DNA of 39,126 nucleotides from Bacteroidales bacterium (GTDB lineage: Bacteria; Bacteroidota; Bacteroidia; Bacteroidales; WCHB1-69), in NCBI GenBank assembly GCA_017633255.1, contig JAGBPS010000038.1, positions 1 through 39,126 of the forward strand, read 5' to 3'. The notes beneath the pieces are model-generated. The model ran no database searches and had not been told where the DNA came from. It saw only the letters and a program-made list of their open reading frames with translations. Numbering within the stretch: the stretch's first letter is position 1; every line of letters starts with the position of its first letter. Shown here piece after piece: positions 24,009-33,500 of this stretch. Position numbers and translations under genes: made by a program.

Positions 24009-24362
24009 ATGAAAAGAACGGTAAAAACGATAATCACCCTGCTGACCCTGACGATGTTTTTGGTCTATTCGTCGGGCCTGAAAATTACCGTTCATCATTG
24101 CTGCCACAAACACCATCACAGCGCCAACGACCATCGGCATTGCTCCGAAAACACATACATTTTCAAGATTACCGACCAGTACGACAGCGACCATAGTGTC
24201 AAAAAAAACACTCAGCTTCCACAACTTTCCCTTGATGGGGAAGCTTTCCCAGAAGTCCATGTCGTACAGCATTTTCATGAAATATGCAAAGGACATTGCC
24301 ACTGCCTGTTTCATGCGGTACACCGAAGTATCTTTGACATTATTTCCCAACTGATTTTATGA
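24009..24362 (+). CDS. Small exported Cys/His-rich protein, HYC_CC_PP-like
   Basis: A 117-aa protein with a hydrophobic N-terminus (TIITLLTLTMFLVYSSG) followed by HHCCHKHHHSANDHRHC, then YIFKITDQYDSD, and a second His/Cys group (HFHEICKGHCHCLFH). The layout resembles the HYC_CC_PP family, small proteins found next to metal-related TonB receptors in Bacteroidetes, although the usual HYC is HHC here. It probably binds a transition metal such as copper. A TonB receptor and an HMA protein follow on the same strand. After its TGA (24360-24362) the same frame stays open for 35 more codons to the TAG at 24468-24470, ending VLPVPQGESDDITYPILTC. Confidence 0.65.
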   Translation: MKRTVKTIITLLTLTMFLVYSSGLKITVHHCCHKHHHSANDHRHCSENTYIFKITDQYDSDHSVKKNTQLPQLSLDGEAFPEVHVVQHFHEICKGHCHCLFHAVHRSIFDIISQLIL

Positions 24363-24577
24363 TTTTTTGTTTCCCTCACTTTCGCGGCAGGCAAAGAGAC
24401 ATTCTCTAAGCATGTTCTCCCTGTGCCGCAAGGAGAGAGTGATGACATCACATACCCCATACTTACATGCTAGGTTATTGAAATTCAGCATCTTCTATAC
24501 TTTAATCGAACATCTCTCTCAAAATCTGATACAACTGATATTAGATTAAAAAATTGGAAACATAAAATCATATAACA
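24363..24577 (+). other. Spacer with a protein-like frame in phase with the upstream gene
   Basis: The first 105 nt read FFVSLTFAAGKETFSKHVLP and more in the same frame as the HYC-like gene; the remainder is AT-rich with no frame. It may be the lost or read-through tail of that gene or a small exported peptide without a clear start. Confidence 0.35.
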
Positions 24578-26911
24578 ATGAAAAAAATCATCAATTCAAT
24601 CATATTGTGCTGCTTTCTGATGGTAACGCAAGCACAATCGCTGACGGGAACGGTCAAGGAGATTGGCGATGACGGCAAAGAGACTGCGGTAGTCGGGGCC
24701 ATCCTGCAATGGCAGGGAACCGATGTGGGCGCATTATCCGATGCCGAAGGACATTTCACGCTGCCTCGCAGCCCCAAAACCGACATCCTGATTGTGGTAT
24801 ATCAAGCCTACGACAACGATACCATCACCGTACCCAAAACCCAAACAGAACTCAATATTCTGCTCTCCAGCGCCCACAACCTGGAGGCTGTGAATGTCAC
24901 CGCCCACGATGGCTCCTATGTGTCCGTCAAGCCCATCCTCACCACCGTCATCACCACGCAGGGCCTGCGCAAAGCCGCCTGCTGCAACTTGGCGGAGAGT
25001 TTCGAAAACACCGTGGCAGTCGATGTCGAGTACGCCGACGCCATCACTGGCGCCAAGCAAATCTCCATGCTCGGTCTGGCAGGCGTCTATTCACAGATTT
25101 TATTAGAGAATGTGCCCTATATCCGTCTGCTCGCCAACCAGTTTGGCTTGGCATTTGTGCCCGGCACCTGGATGGAAAGCATCAGTGTGTCAAAGGGTGT
25201 GGCTTCCGTCACCAACGGCTACGAGGCCATCACCGGCCAGATTGACGTGGAATACAAGAAACCCGAGACCAACCGTGAGCGACTGTTTATCAACCTGTTC
25301 GGCAGCACCATGGGCAGGGGCGAGCTGAATCTCAACAGCCGCTTCGATGTGGGCAAGTCCGGCCACGCCTCCTCCATGATTCTGGCACACGGCGAAGGCC
25401 AGTTCGCCAGAATGGACATGAACAACGACGGCTTCATGGACGTGCCCCAGAACTACCAGATCAACCTGATGAACCGCTGGGATTACGATGTTCCCGACAA
25501 AATGGAAGGCCGCACCTGGATTTCCTATCTGTTTGAGGACCGTGTCGGAGGCCAAATGACTTACAACCCCAAAGAATCTTTTGAGCGTACCGTCGAGGCC
25601 AACATTTGGGGACTGCGTATCAAGACCCACAAACTGGACATCACCACCAAAAACGGCATTCTCATGCCCGGTGAGCACGAAAGCATCGGAACCATCGCCT
25701 CTTTCACCTTCCACGACAACCAATCGCAGTACGGCGACCGTTTATACAATGCCCGCCAATACAGCGGCTATATCAACATCTTGTATTCCAACCGTTTCGG
25801 AGCGAAAGAACGCAGCAAACTCACCGCTGGCGGAAGCTTCCAGATGGACTTTGTAAACGAGCAATTAGGACAGCATCTGCTCTGGTTGCAACACTCTTTA
25901 TACCCCACAGAAGCAACTCCATACGCCGCTGACATCCGCCGCAAAGAGCTGGTGCCCGGTATCTTTGCTGAATACTCCTACTCCATCGACGAGAAATTCA
26001 TTGTGATGGCAGGCATGAGGCTGGACTACAACTTCGCCTACAACCAGCTCTTCTGGACTCCTCGAATCCACCTCAAATGGCAGGCTGCGGAAAACACCTC
26101 CATAAGAGTTTCCGCAGGCAAAGGCTACCGCGTCTCCAACATTCTCACCGAGAATCAGTCACTGCTCATCAGCAACCGCGAATTTGTCTTCGCCGACAAT
26201 GTCTTCACGGATGGCTCCATGCCCATGAACCAAGGTCTCCGTCCCGAGGAAGCCTACAATACGGGCATCAGTTTTGTGCAAGGCTTCAAGATGCCCGGTG
26301 GAAAATCCACCTTCAGCGTGGACTACTATTACACCCATTTCATCAACCAGACCATCATCGACATGGATTATGATATACATAGTATTTATGTATATAATCT
26401 CAACGGCAGTTTCAACGGCTATAAAAACAAAGCCTACTCCCACTCCACCCAGGCCGAGCTCATCCTGAACCCCGTGAAAGGTTTCGAGATTATCCTTGCC
26501 TATCGCTTCAACTATGTGATGCAGACCACCAACAGGATTATGCAGGAGAAAGCGCTGATCAGTCCGCACAAGGCCTTGCTGAGTCTGAGTTACGCCACAA
26601 AATACGACAAGTGGAAATTCAATGTCAGCCTCCAGTACCACAGCAAGATGCGGCTGCCCGACATGTCATCCAATCCCCCGGAATACCAGCCCTCACCGTC
26701 AAAAGGCTATTTCATGCTGAACGCCCAGATTACCAAGAAATACAAAGCTTGGGAATTCTACATTGGCGGCGAGAACCTGGCCAACCAGAAACAGGTCAAC
26801 CCCATTCTGTCAGCTGACCAGCCCTACGGAGAATATTTTGACGCCTCGATTATACATAGCCCGATTAACGGAGTCATGGGTTATATTGGCTTCAGATATT
26901 CGATGAAGTAA
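24578..26911 (+). CDS. TonB-dependent outer-membrane receptor, putative metal uptake
   Basis: A 777-aa protein: signal peptide (IILCCFLMVTQAQ), a CarboxypepD_reg-like domain at about residues 22-100 (LTGTVKEIGDDGKETAVVGA), a plug domain at about 110-230 (CCNLAESFENTVAVDVEYAD, ISMLGLAGVYSQILLENVP) and a 22-strand barrel ending GYIGFRYSMK. Length is short for a SusC protein and no SusD follows, so polysaccharide uptake is unlikely. The CCNLAESFENT pattern is one I associate with receptors next to HMA-type metal proteins. Neighbours on both sides are Cys/His-rich, so copper or a similar metal, or a metallophore, is the inferred substrate. Confidence 0.85.
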   Translation: MKKIINSIILCCFLMVTQAQSLTGTVKEIGDDGKETAVVGAILQWQGTDVGALSDAEGHFTLPRSPKTDILIVVYQAYDNDTITVPKTQTELNILLSSAHNLEAVNVTAHDGSYVSVKPILTTVITTQGLRKAACCNLAESFENTVAVDVEYADAITGAKQISMLGLAGVYSQILLENVPYIRLLANQFGLAFVPGTWMESISVSKGVASVTNGYEAITGQIDVEYKKPETNRERLFINLFGSTMGRGELNLNSRFDVGKSGHASSMILAHGEGQFARMDMNNDGFMDVPQNYQINLMNRWDYDVPDKMEGRTWISYLFEDRVGGQMTYNPKESFERTVEANIWGLRIKTHKLDITTKNGILMPGEHESIGTIASFTFHDNQSQYGDRLYNARQYSGYINILYSNRFGAKERSKLTAGGSFQMDFVNEQLGQHLLWLQHSLYPTEATPYAADIRRKELVPGIFAEYSYSIDEKFIVMAGMRLDYNFAYNQLFWTPRIHLKWQAAENTSIRVSAGKGYRVSNILTENQSLLISNREFVFADNVFTDGSMPMNQGLRPEEAYNTGISFVQGFKMPGGKSTFSVDYYYTHFINQTIIDMDYDIHSIYVYNLNGSFNGYKNKAYSHSTQAELILNPVKGFEIILAYRFNYVMQTTNRIMQEKALISPHKALLSLSYATKYDKWKFNVSLQYHSKMRLPDMSSNPPEYQPSPSKGYFMLNAQITKKYKAWEFYIGGENLANQKQVNPILSADQPYGEYFDASIIHSPINGVMGYIGFRYSMK

Positions 26912-26914
26912 GGG

Positions 26915-27066
26915 GTTCGGGATTAGGTTTTAGAGATTAGGTTTTAGGGAATAGGGGTTAGGGAATAGGGGTTAGTACCTTAATGACCTTAAAAACTTTA
27001 AGAACTTTACATTAACAACAAGAAACAAAACGAACAAAACAAATAAAAACATTAAAGACCTTAAAT
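26915..27066. repeat. Heptad-repeat block after the TonB receptor
   Basis: Alternating 7-nt units GGGTTAG and GGAATAG at 26935-26975, then GACCTTA/ACTTTAA phrases and AAACAAA-type units up to the next ATG. Confidence 0.65.
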
Positions 27067-27076
27067 TAAACCAACT

Positions 27077-27550
27077 ATGAAAAAACTTGCAATTTTAATT
27101 TTCGCGGCGCTGATAGGATTCAGTGCGGCAGCACAGGATGCAAAAAAAACAAGCACATCAAGTTCAAGCAGCAAGACGGCCACCACAAGCACCATCCAGA
27201 AAGTGGTTATCCAGACCAATGGAGTATGCTCAAAATGCGAGGCTCTCTTCAAAGAGAATGTTCCTTTCTTCAAAGGGGTAAAAGATTACGCCTACGATCC
27301 CAAAACCTCCAAAATGACCATCACCTACGACAGCAAGAAAACCAATCCCGATTTGTTACGCCAGCAAATCAGCAAGTTGGGTTACAATGCCGACAATGTG
27401 AAAGCAGACCCTGCTGCCAGAGCAAAACTTCCTGCATGCTGCCAGGTGGACAAGAAACCCGGACAAGAGGCTGGTTGTGGACATAACCACAGCGGTTGCA
27501 GTGGACATGGCAACAGCGGATGCGGTGGATGCAACGGACACAAGCACTGA
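27077..27550 (+). CDS. Exported HMA-type metal-binding protein with Cys/His-rich tail
   Basis: A 157-aa protein: signal peptide (LAILIFAALIGFSAAAQ), a Ser/Thr/Lys linker (about residues 22-40), then a heavy-metal-associated fold with the metal-binding pair CSKC at residues 51-54, VKDYAYDPKTSKMTITYDSK and ISKLGYNADN. The tail (about residues 115-157) is rich in Cys, His and Gly (CGHNHSGCSGHG). Such proteins bind Cu(I) or similar soft metals in the periplasm. Together with the TonB receptor upstream it suggests uptake followed by periplasmic buffering. An exported HMA with an added Cys/His tail is unusual but intact. Confidence 0.82.
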   Translation: MKKLAILIFAALIGFSAAAQDAKKTSTSSSSSKTATTSTIQKVVIQTNGVCSKCEALFKENVPFFKGVKDYAYDPKTSKMTITYDSKKTNPDLLRQQISKLGYNADNVKADPAARAKLPACCQVDKKPGQEAGCGHNHSGCSGHGNSGCGGCNGHKH

Positions 27551-27646
27551 TAGAGCCAAGATGCTCACAGTCAGCACAAAGAAAGAAATCCTTCCAAACA
27601 GCCCAGATCTTGTTAAATTGAACTATAAATATATTTAAATAAAAGT

Positions 27647-27684
27647 AAAAAGTGTTAAAAAGGAAGATTTTTAGCACTTTTTTT
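27647..27684 (+). terminator. Terminator after the HMA gene
   Basis: AAAAAGTG-TTAAAA (27647-27660) pairs with TTTTTAG-CACTTTTT (27668-27683) around a short loop and ends in a T run. Confidence 0.75.
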
Positions 27685-27693
27685 CTTCAACCC

Positions 27694-27725
27694 CTTGCTA
27701 TTATTACAAAAAACACTATCTTTGC
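27694..27725 (+). promoter_or_regulatory. Promoter of the HU gene
   Basis: CTTG at 27694-27697 and TATCTTTGC at 27717-27725 with a 19-nt spacer; an ideal Bacteroidetes promoter, consistent with a highly expressed gene. Confidence 0.7.
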
Positions 27726-27767
27726 ATTCAAATTTATAGTTCTTATAACCCTTAAAAATTTTAGACT

Positions 27768-28031
27768 ATGAACAAAGCTGAATTAATTAGCGCTATCGCT
27801 GAAAAAGCTGGCTTGACAAAAGTTGACGCTGGCAAAGCATTGGAAGCTATGATGGAAACTACCATCGAGACCTTGAAGAAAGACGAAAAAGTTACTCTGA
27901 TCGGTTTCGGTACTTTCTCAGTTGTTGAGCGTGCTGCCAGAAAAGGCCGCAATCCCCGCACCAACAAAACTATCAAGATTCCTGCAAAGAAAGTTGCTAA
28001 ATTCAAAGCTGGTGCCGCAATGGCTCTCTAA
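27768..28031 (+). CDS. HU-family DNA-binding protein
   Basis: An 87-aa histone-like protein that bends and compacts DNA. Full-length match to HU: MNKAELISAIAEKAGLTK, LIGFGTFSVVERAARKGRNP, and the DNA-binding arm RNPRTNKTIKIPAKK. It has its own strong promoter and a strong terminator and is monocistronic. Bacteroidetes often carry several HU copies, so a hup letter is not assigned. Confidence 0.96.
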   Translation: MNKAELISAIAEKAGLTKVDAGKALEAMMETTIETLKKDEKVTLIGFGTFSVVERAARKGRNPRTNKTIKIPAKKVAKFKAGAAMAL

Positions 28032-28050
28032 TCCAGAGAATCACAAAGCA

Positions 28051-28089
28051 CAAAAAAAAGAACTGCAAAATTGCAGTTCTTTTTTTTTG
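28051..28089. terminator. Bidirectional terminator between HU and tRNA-Leu
   Basis: GAACTGCA-AAAT-TGCAGTTC flanked by eight A on the left and a T run on the right; works for HU on plus and the tRNA on minus. Confidence 0.85.
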
Positions 28090-28171
28090 TGCCCAGAACA
28101 GGAATCGAACCTGCACATCTTTCGATATACGCACCTGAAACGTACGCGTCTACCAATTCCGCCATCTGGGC
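28090..28171 (-). tRNA. tRNA-Leu (anticodon CAG)
   Basis: 82 nt on the minus strand. Acceptor GCCCAGA pairs with TCTGGGC, the D arm has GAATTGGTAGACGC, the anticodon loop is TTCAGGT (CAG, reads CUG), the long variable arm TATCGAAAGATG marks a class II tRNA, and the T loop is GGTTCGATTCC. CCA is not encoded. A TATCTTTGC box sits 14 nt upstream. Confidence 0.95.
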
Positions 28172-28185
28172 TTTCAAATGCGGTG

Positions 28186-28194
28186 GCAAAGATA
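28186..28194 (-). promoter_or_regulatory. -7 box (TATCTTTGC) for tRNA-Leu
   Basis: Minus-strand TATCTTTGC immediately upstream of the tRNA 5' end. Confidence 0.6.
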
Positions 28195-28372
28195 CAACTT
28201 TTTTCATTATCAATCAACAAAGCTGAAAATTTTATTTTTTACTGATTTTCAATAAGATAATTCTTCTTTCGTTTGAATTAAAATAACATATATCCTTACT
28301 CTGTAACAATTTTCGGAAAACTTCCCGCCGATTAAAGCAAATTCCTCGTTATAAAAATTGTAGACACTCCTT

Positions 28373-28404
28373 CTTGCTGTTTCAAAAATTAATATTATTT
28401 TTGC
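28373..28404 (+). promoter_or_regulatory. Promoter of yraN
   Basis: CTTG at 28373-28376 and TATTTTTGC at 28396-28404, spacer 19 nt. It overlaps the start of the longest yraN frame and so supports the ATG at 28428. Confidence 0.65.
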
Positions 28405-28427
28405 AGAAAATTTCATTATCATTAGCT

Positions 28428-28793
28428 ATGGGAGCGGAAACACACTTAATTGGTCAAAGAGGAGAAGATTTAGCTGCGGACTTTTACGTGCGCAACGGAT
28501 ACGCCATTCTTGAGCGAAACTGGAAATGCTACCATCTGGAGGTGGACCTGATCACCCGGAACGAAGACACCTTAGTTATATGCGAAGTAAAGACAAGAAG
28601 CAGCCTCGCCTTCGGAGAACCGGAGACTTTCGTCACGCCCCAGAAACAGAAAAATCTGATCCGTGCCGCCAATATGTACCTCACCCGAACCGGCCTCAAT
28701 CTGGATGTCCGCTTTGACATTATCTCCGTCACACTATGCGGAAATGACTACCAATTGCACCATATCCCTAGTGCGTTTCAACCAAAATGGTAA
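28428..28793 (+). CDS. YraN/UPF0102-family nuclease-like protein
   Basis: A 121-aa protein of the YraN family, with the restriction-endonuclease-like fold. GQRGEDLAADFYVRNGYAIL is the family N-terminus; the core acidic residues are E38 and D40 (LEVDLI) and E53-V-K55 (CEVKTR). Cellular role is not well defined; a link to DNA processing is suggested by frequent linkage with comM-type genes, as here. The open frame runs back to a TTG at 28374, but a promoter lies inside that extension. Confidence 0.88.
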   Translation: MGAETHLIGQRGEDLAADFYVRNGYAILERNWKCYHLEVDLITRNEDTLVICEVKTRSSLAFGEPETFVTPQKQKNLIRAANMYLTRTGLNLDVRFDIISVTLCGNDYQLHHIPSAFQPKW

Positions 28794-28833
28794 ATATTTT
28801 TATTATTTTTGATTATCATATTATTATTTTATG

Positions 28834-28842
28834 TATTTTTGC
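28834..28842 (+). promoter_or_regulatory. -7 box (TATTTTTGC) for the comM homologue
   Basis: TATTTTTGC, 22 nt before the ATG; a TTTG at 28808-28811 lies 22 nt further upstream, slightly wide for -33. Confidence 0.5.
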
Positions 28843-28864
28843 AGCATGAAAAATTTAACGAACC

Positions 28865-30406
28865 ATGCTCATAAAAACATATAGTTGCGCATTGATGGGG
28901 GTTAACGCGATTCCCGTCACCATCGAAGTAAACATTGGTCCCGGCATCAGTTTCTTTTTAGTCGGACTAGCTGACAGCGCCATCAAAGAGAGTCAGCAGC
29001 GTATTGACACGGCACTGAAGAACAACGGCTACAAGATGCCCGGAAAGAAAATCGTTATCAACATGGCACCCGCTGACATCCGCAAGGAGGGCAGCGCCTA
29101 CGACCTGAATCTGGCGATTGCCATCCTCATCGCCTCCGAGCAAATCAAAGGCCAAGAGAAAGTCGGAGACTATTATATTATGGGGGAACTGTCGTTAGAC
29201 GGACATTTGCAACCCATCCGCGGGGTACTGCCCATCGCCATAGAAGCACGCAAAAGAGGAATGAAAGGCATCATCCTGCCCGCACAGAACGCCAGGGAGG
29301 CAGCCATTGTCAGCGACATTGAAGTGCTGGGAGCGGAAAACATCCGGCAAGTGATTGACTTCTTTGACAAAGACATCCCTCTGCCACGCACGATAGTCAA
29401 CACCCGCGAAGAATTCCAGCGCAGCTTGTGCAACTATGAATTTGACTTCACCGATGTAAAAGGGCAGCAGAACATCAAGCGAGCCATGGAAATTGCCGCT
29501 GCGGGCGGGCACAACCTCATCCTGATTGGCCCTCCTGGTTCGGGCAAGTCCATGTTAGCCAAGCGATTGCCCTCTATCCTACCCCCTTTGACCCTTTCTG
29601 AGGCTCTCGAAACCACCAAAATCCATTCCGTTGCCGGAAAAATGAGCCGATATTCGTCGCTCATAGCGGTACGTCCCTTCCGCGCGCCACATCATACCAT
29701 CAGTGATGTGGCGTTGGTCGGCGGGGGCACCAACCCCCAACCCGGGGAGATATCGCTGGCCCACAACGGGGTTTTGTTTCTCGATGAGCTGACCGAATAT
29801 AAGCGCCCCACACTGGAAGTGATGCGACAACCTTTGGAAGACCGTTACGTCACCGTCTCTCGTTCCAAGTACAGCGTCACCTTTCCAGCCTCTTTCATGT
29901 TTGTGGCAGCGATGAACCCTTGTCCCTGCGGCAACTACAACCATCCCACCCTGCCCTGCACCTGCGGCCAGGGTGTAGTACAAAAATACCTCAACAAGAT
30001 ATCCGGGCCGCTCATGGACCGTATTGACCTGCATGTGGAGGTACTGCCTTTGTCCACCGAGGAACTCACCACCGCCCCTCCCGGAGAGCTTTCCGCCGTC
30101 ATCCGCGAGCGGGTGGTTCAAGCCCGTAAAATCCAAGAAATTAGATACAGGGACTATCCCGGCATCCATTGCAATGCCCAAATCAGCACCAAACTGTTAC
30201 GGCAATATTGCGAAGTGGATGCCGATGGACTCGAACTGCTGAAGAATACCATGGACAGATTGGGCTTGTCGGCCCGTGCCTACGACCGAATCCTGAAAGT
30301 CGCCCGTACCATCGCCGACCTCGCTGGCGCCGAGTACATCGACAACGAACACCTTTCAGAAGCCATTAACTTTCGAAGTCTGGACCGGGACTCTTGGGGG
30401 AAGTGA
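28865..30406 (+). CDS. YifB/ComM-family Mg-chelatase-like AAA+ ATPase
   Basis: A 513-aa helicase-type AAA+ protein; ComM promotes branch migration during natural transformation in other bacteria. N-terminal domain (VTIEVNIGPGISFFLVGLAD), Walker A GPPGSGKSMLAKRLPS at about residue 222, Walker B GVLFLDELTEYKR, FVAAMNPCPCGNY with further cysteines LPCTCG forming a likely zinc site, and sensor/arginine region ISGPLMDRIDLHVEV. Length and order are normal. It follows yraN by 71 nt. Confidence 0.93.
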   Translation: MLIKTYSCALMGVNAIPVTIEVNIGPGISFFLVGLADSAIKESQQRIDTALKNNGYKMPGKKIVINMAPADIRKEGSAYDLNLAIAILIASEQIKGQEKVGDYYIMGELSLDGHLQPIRGVLPIAIEARKRGMKGIILPAQNAREAAIVSDIEVLGAENIRQVIDFFDKDIPLPRTIVNTREEFQRSLCNYEFDFTDVKGQQNIKRAMEIAAAGGHNLILIGPPGSGKSMLAKRLPSILPPLTLSEALETTKIHSVAGKMSRYSSLIAVRPFRAPHHTISDVALVGGGTNPQPGEISLAHNGVLFLDELTEYKRPTLEVMRQPLEDRYVTVSRSKYSVTFPASFMFVAAMNPCPCGNYNHPTLPCTCGQGVVQKYLNKISGPLMDRIDLHVEVLPLSTEELTTAPPGELSAVIRERVVQARKIQEIRYRDYPGIHCNAQISTKLLRQYCEVDADGLELLKNTMDRLGLSARAYDRILKVARTIADLAGAEYIDNEHLSEAINFRSLDRDSWGK

Positions 30407-30413
30407 GGGGACA

Positions 30414-30593
30414 GGTTACAGGTGACAGGTTACAGGTGACAGGTTACAGGTGATAATTCAGAATTCAAAATTCAGAATTCATAAACTCTAAACTCTAAAC
30501 ATTAACCCTCTAACCTTCTCACCTTCTAACCCTAAAACCATCTCATTTGCTAATCAACTAATTTGCTAATTAACTAATTAACTAATTTGCTAA
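30414..30593. repeat. Heptad-repeat block between convergent comM and the C10 protease
   Basis: GGTTACA/GGTGACA alternate five times at 30414-30450, then ATTCAGA/ATTCAAA units, ACTCTAA units, 8-nt CCTTCTAA units, and finally TTTGCTAATTAACTAA phrases. It shows most of the repeat vocabulary of the window in one place. Confidence 0.7.
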
Positions 30594-33500
30594 TTAATTC
30601 AGTTTGCTGATTTTCGCTGTTCCTATCAGTTGGTTTTGCTGGTACAATTGCAGCAGATACAAGCCCTGGGCATAGCGGCTGAGATCCATGACAGGATTAT
30701 CCGTCTGCAGGAGTTGTCGTTGTAGCAACTTGCCATACAGATCATACAATCTCGCTTCCACCGCTGATGCTGTCAAATCCTCAGGCAATTTTATGCTAAT
30801 AGTCCCCCTGCTCGGATTCGGGTAAACCACAATCTGACTCTGTTTGCCATAACTCTCCACAGAAGTCACAATCTCCAAATGTAAAATCACCACTGAATCA
30901 CAGCCAGCGGCATTCTCCCAGATAATGGTCGGTCCATCAATACTTTCATAATAGGTAATACCATCACGCCAAGTATAGGGAGCTTCCGCCTGCACAGAAT
31001 CCACAAAGGATGTTGAATAATTCACCGTAAGATTTAACTTCACAATAGAATCACAACCCTGACTACTGGTGTATTCCATCCTGGGAAAATTGGTGCTTTC
31101 CGTGTATTTCACACCATCGATCCAGATTAACGAATCACAAACAACCTGCTCATCAACGACCACAACACTATGATACACTGTAAGATGCAATGTAACAACA
31201 GAGTCACATCCCACAGCATTCGTATAAACAATAGTAGGCGCATCTGTGCTTTCCGTGTAAGTAACGCCGTTTTGCCAAGTATAAGAGTCACAAGCATAAA
31301 CAGTATCTATCGAAGATGACGAAGACAAAACGGTAAGATTAAGGATCAGCGTGGCATTTTCGCAACCCACCACATCCGTAAAAGAAACGGTAGGACCATA
31401 TATGCTTTCGGTATAGGTATTGCCGTCAAACCAGACCAAGGAATCGCAGACCGTCACAGAATCCACTTCAACAGCAGAATGCATGATGATAAGTCTCAGG
31501 GTCACAATCGAATCACATCCCACAGCATTAGTCAGCACCACTTCCGGTCCCCAAATGCTTTCCGTATAAGTGACCCCATCAATCCATTGAATACTGTCAC
31601 AAGCCACAATCAAATCCGTATAACTGCTTGATTTTTTTACCGTCAGATATAAAGTATCCACATGCTCGCATTCCTCTTCATCATAATAATCATACAAGTA
31701 AACACCACTTTCTGTATACGTCACACTATCTCTCCAAACATAGCTATCGCAAGTAGTAACAGTGTCGGCCACATTTTGCACATGGCAGGGCTGTCTGAAA
31801 TTCACCATCTGGGATGCTCCCCCCGAGCACAAGTCATTCCAAGTGGCACGCACTTCATACAAATAATGGGCGTATTCCGGTGGATAATCCGCATAAACAT
31901 ACCCTGTCACCGGAACAGCAAGGGGAAGACCATCTCTGTACACCTCATACTGTACAAACGGGTTGTCGACACGCGCTTTCATCACAAAATTCCGGTTATA
32001 AGGATACCAGAAAACATCACCTTCATAATAGTAACCATAAATATTACCTTTGAATTGCACAGATTCCAAACCTCCTGTCACCATGGCTGATGAATTGGCC
32101 GGAGCGGAAACATACAGTCCATACCACAACTCCTGGCTGGCATCAATGACCAAAGGAGAAGACAATTCCACTGTATTCCATGCTCCAGGGGTTAAAGAAG
32201 CCATATCCACTGGTTGGTCAAGAATAAGCGTGCCCGGATTCATCACACGACCGTGATCGGAGATTCTTCCTCCGGTATATACCAGCAGTCGATACTCAGT
32301 TGCCAAAGAATCCGCAATAAACGACAGATGAGTCAAACGATGTCTATGGAACGGATACAAATCCGATATTGCCATTCGATGCATCTGAATGATGGTATAA
32401 TCAGCATTATCACCAAAAGAAGACTGCGGAATGGAATCCCACGAAGCGTATACCACATCAGGCACAGCTGGTTGCCACGTCAACAGCACCTGATTGGTAT
32501 CCGTATCGATATCACCCTGCACAGCACTGAAATTCAACGGGGTATTACACTCCGGATAATAAGACACACCGACAAGACGGACGGTATCCCAAGAAGACCC
32601 CGTGGTCACAGTGACATTACCACGCTCATAATGAGCCTGTTGCAAGACAGGATTATATTTCACATACACGGTTCCACCCGTGGCAGGCAAGGTCAGATAA
32701 GAGACAAAATGTGTGGCGTCAGTTGAGACCTTAAAATTACCCGTAACAGATACTCTGATGGCACTATCAATATTAATGGTTTGTACTCCAAACTGTTGAA
32801 TTTCAGCAGGAACACCCTCTTCCTCAAAAAAGTCCAGTTCTTCATTTGACACCATCAAAGATTGCGGTTCAATTTCTATATTGATAATAGCGGACTGTGA
32901 CGTATTATAGCTATCCAAATCCGGATTCAGATTAGAAAGCATATAATAACCATCGGCATAGCCTCCCCAGCCCCAGTTCATGTGGAAATAGCCTTGACTG
33001 TCATAGCCATCACAAACGAAAGCGTGAATAGACGAGGTTCCGGCACCCGTGTAAAAAATGGGTCTCAGGTGGTCCAATTCACCCATCATCATGCTCCTCC
33101 AACTAACTGACGAATAGACACTTCTATACACATGCACAGGTTGATAATAGTTAAAATAATCTTCCAAGGCATCCCTCACCAAGGCAAAGACCGCTGAACT
33201 GCTGGTAACTCCATAGGCCATATCCAAACTGACGCCACATTGATACAGCAGCGTTGCCACCGCGTTAATCTGCGCGGGTGTACTGTTGGCCGTCAACGAA
33301 TCGGGCATATTGTCATAATCATAATAAGTGTTTTCAAAATCAGCGGACAAAGTCCCATAATCTCCGAAATTCTCCCCCATAGAGCTATTGTTAGCCACAT
33401 AGCTGTGACTTCCAACACCATGTTCAGGATGACGCCAATAACGCATAATCTGACCCATGGCCACTGCCGTACAACCGGCCACAGCATGACCTGATTCACT

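Noticed and set aside
24360..24362. Selenocysteine at the in-frame TGA of the Cys/His-rich gene
   Set aside because: No SECIS-like hairpin is visible directly after the TGA and no selenoprotein family matches; mutation or a chance open frame is simpler.
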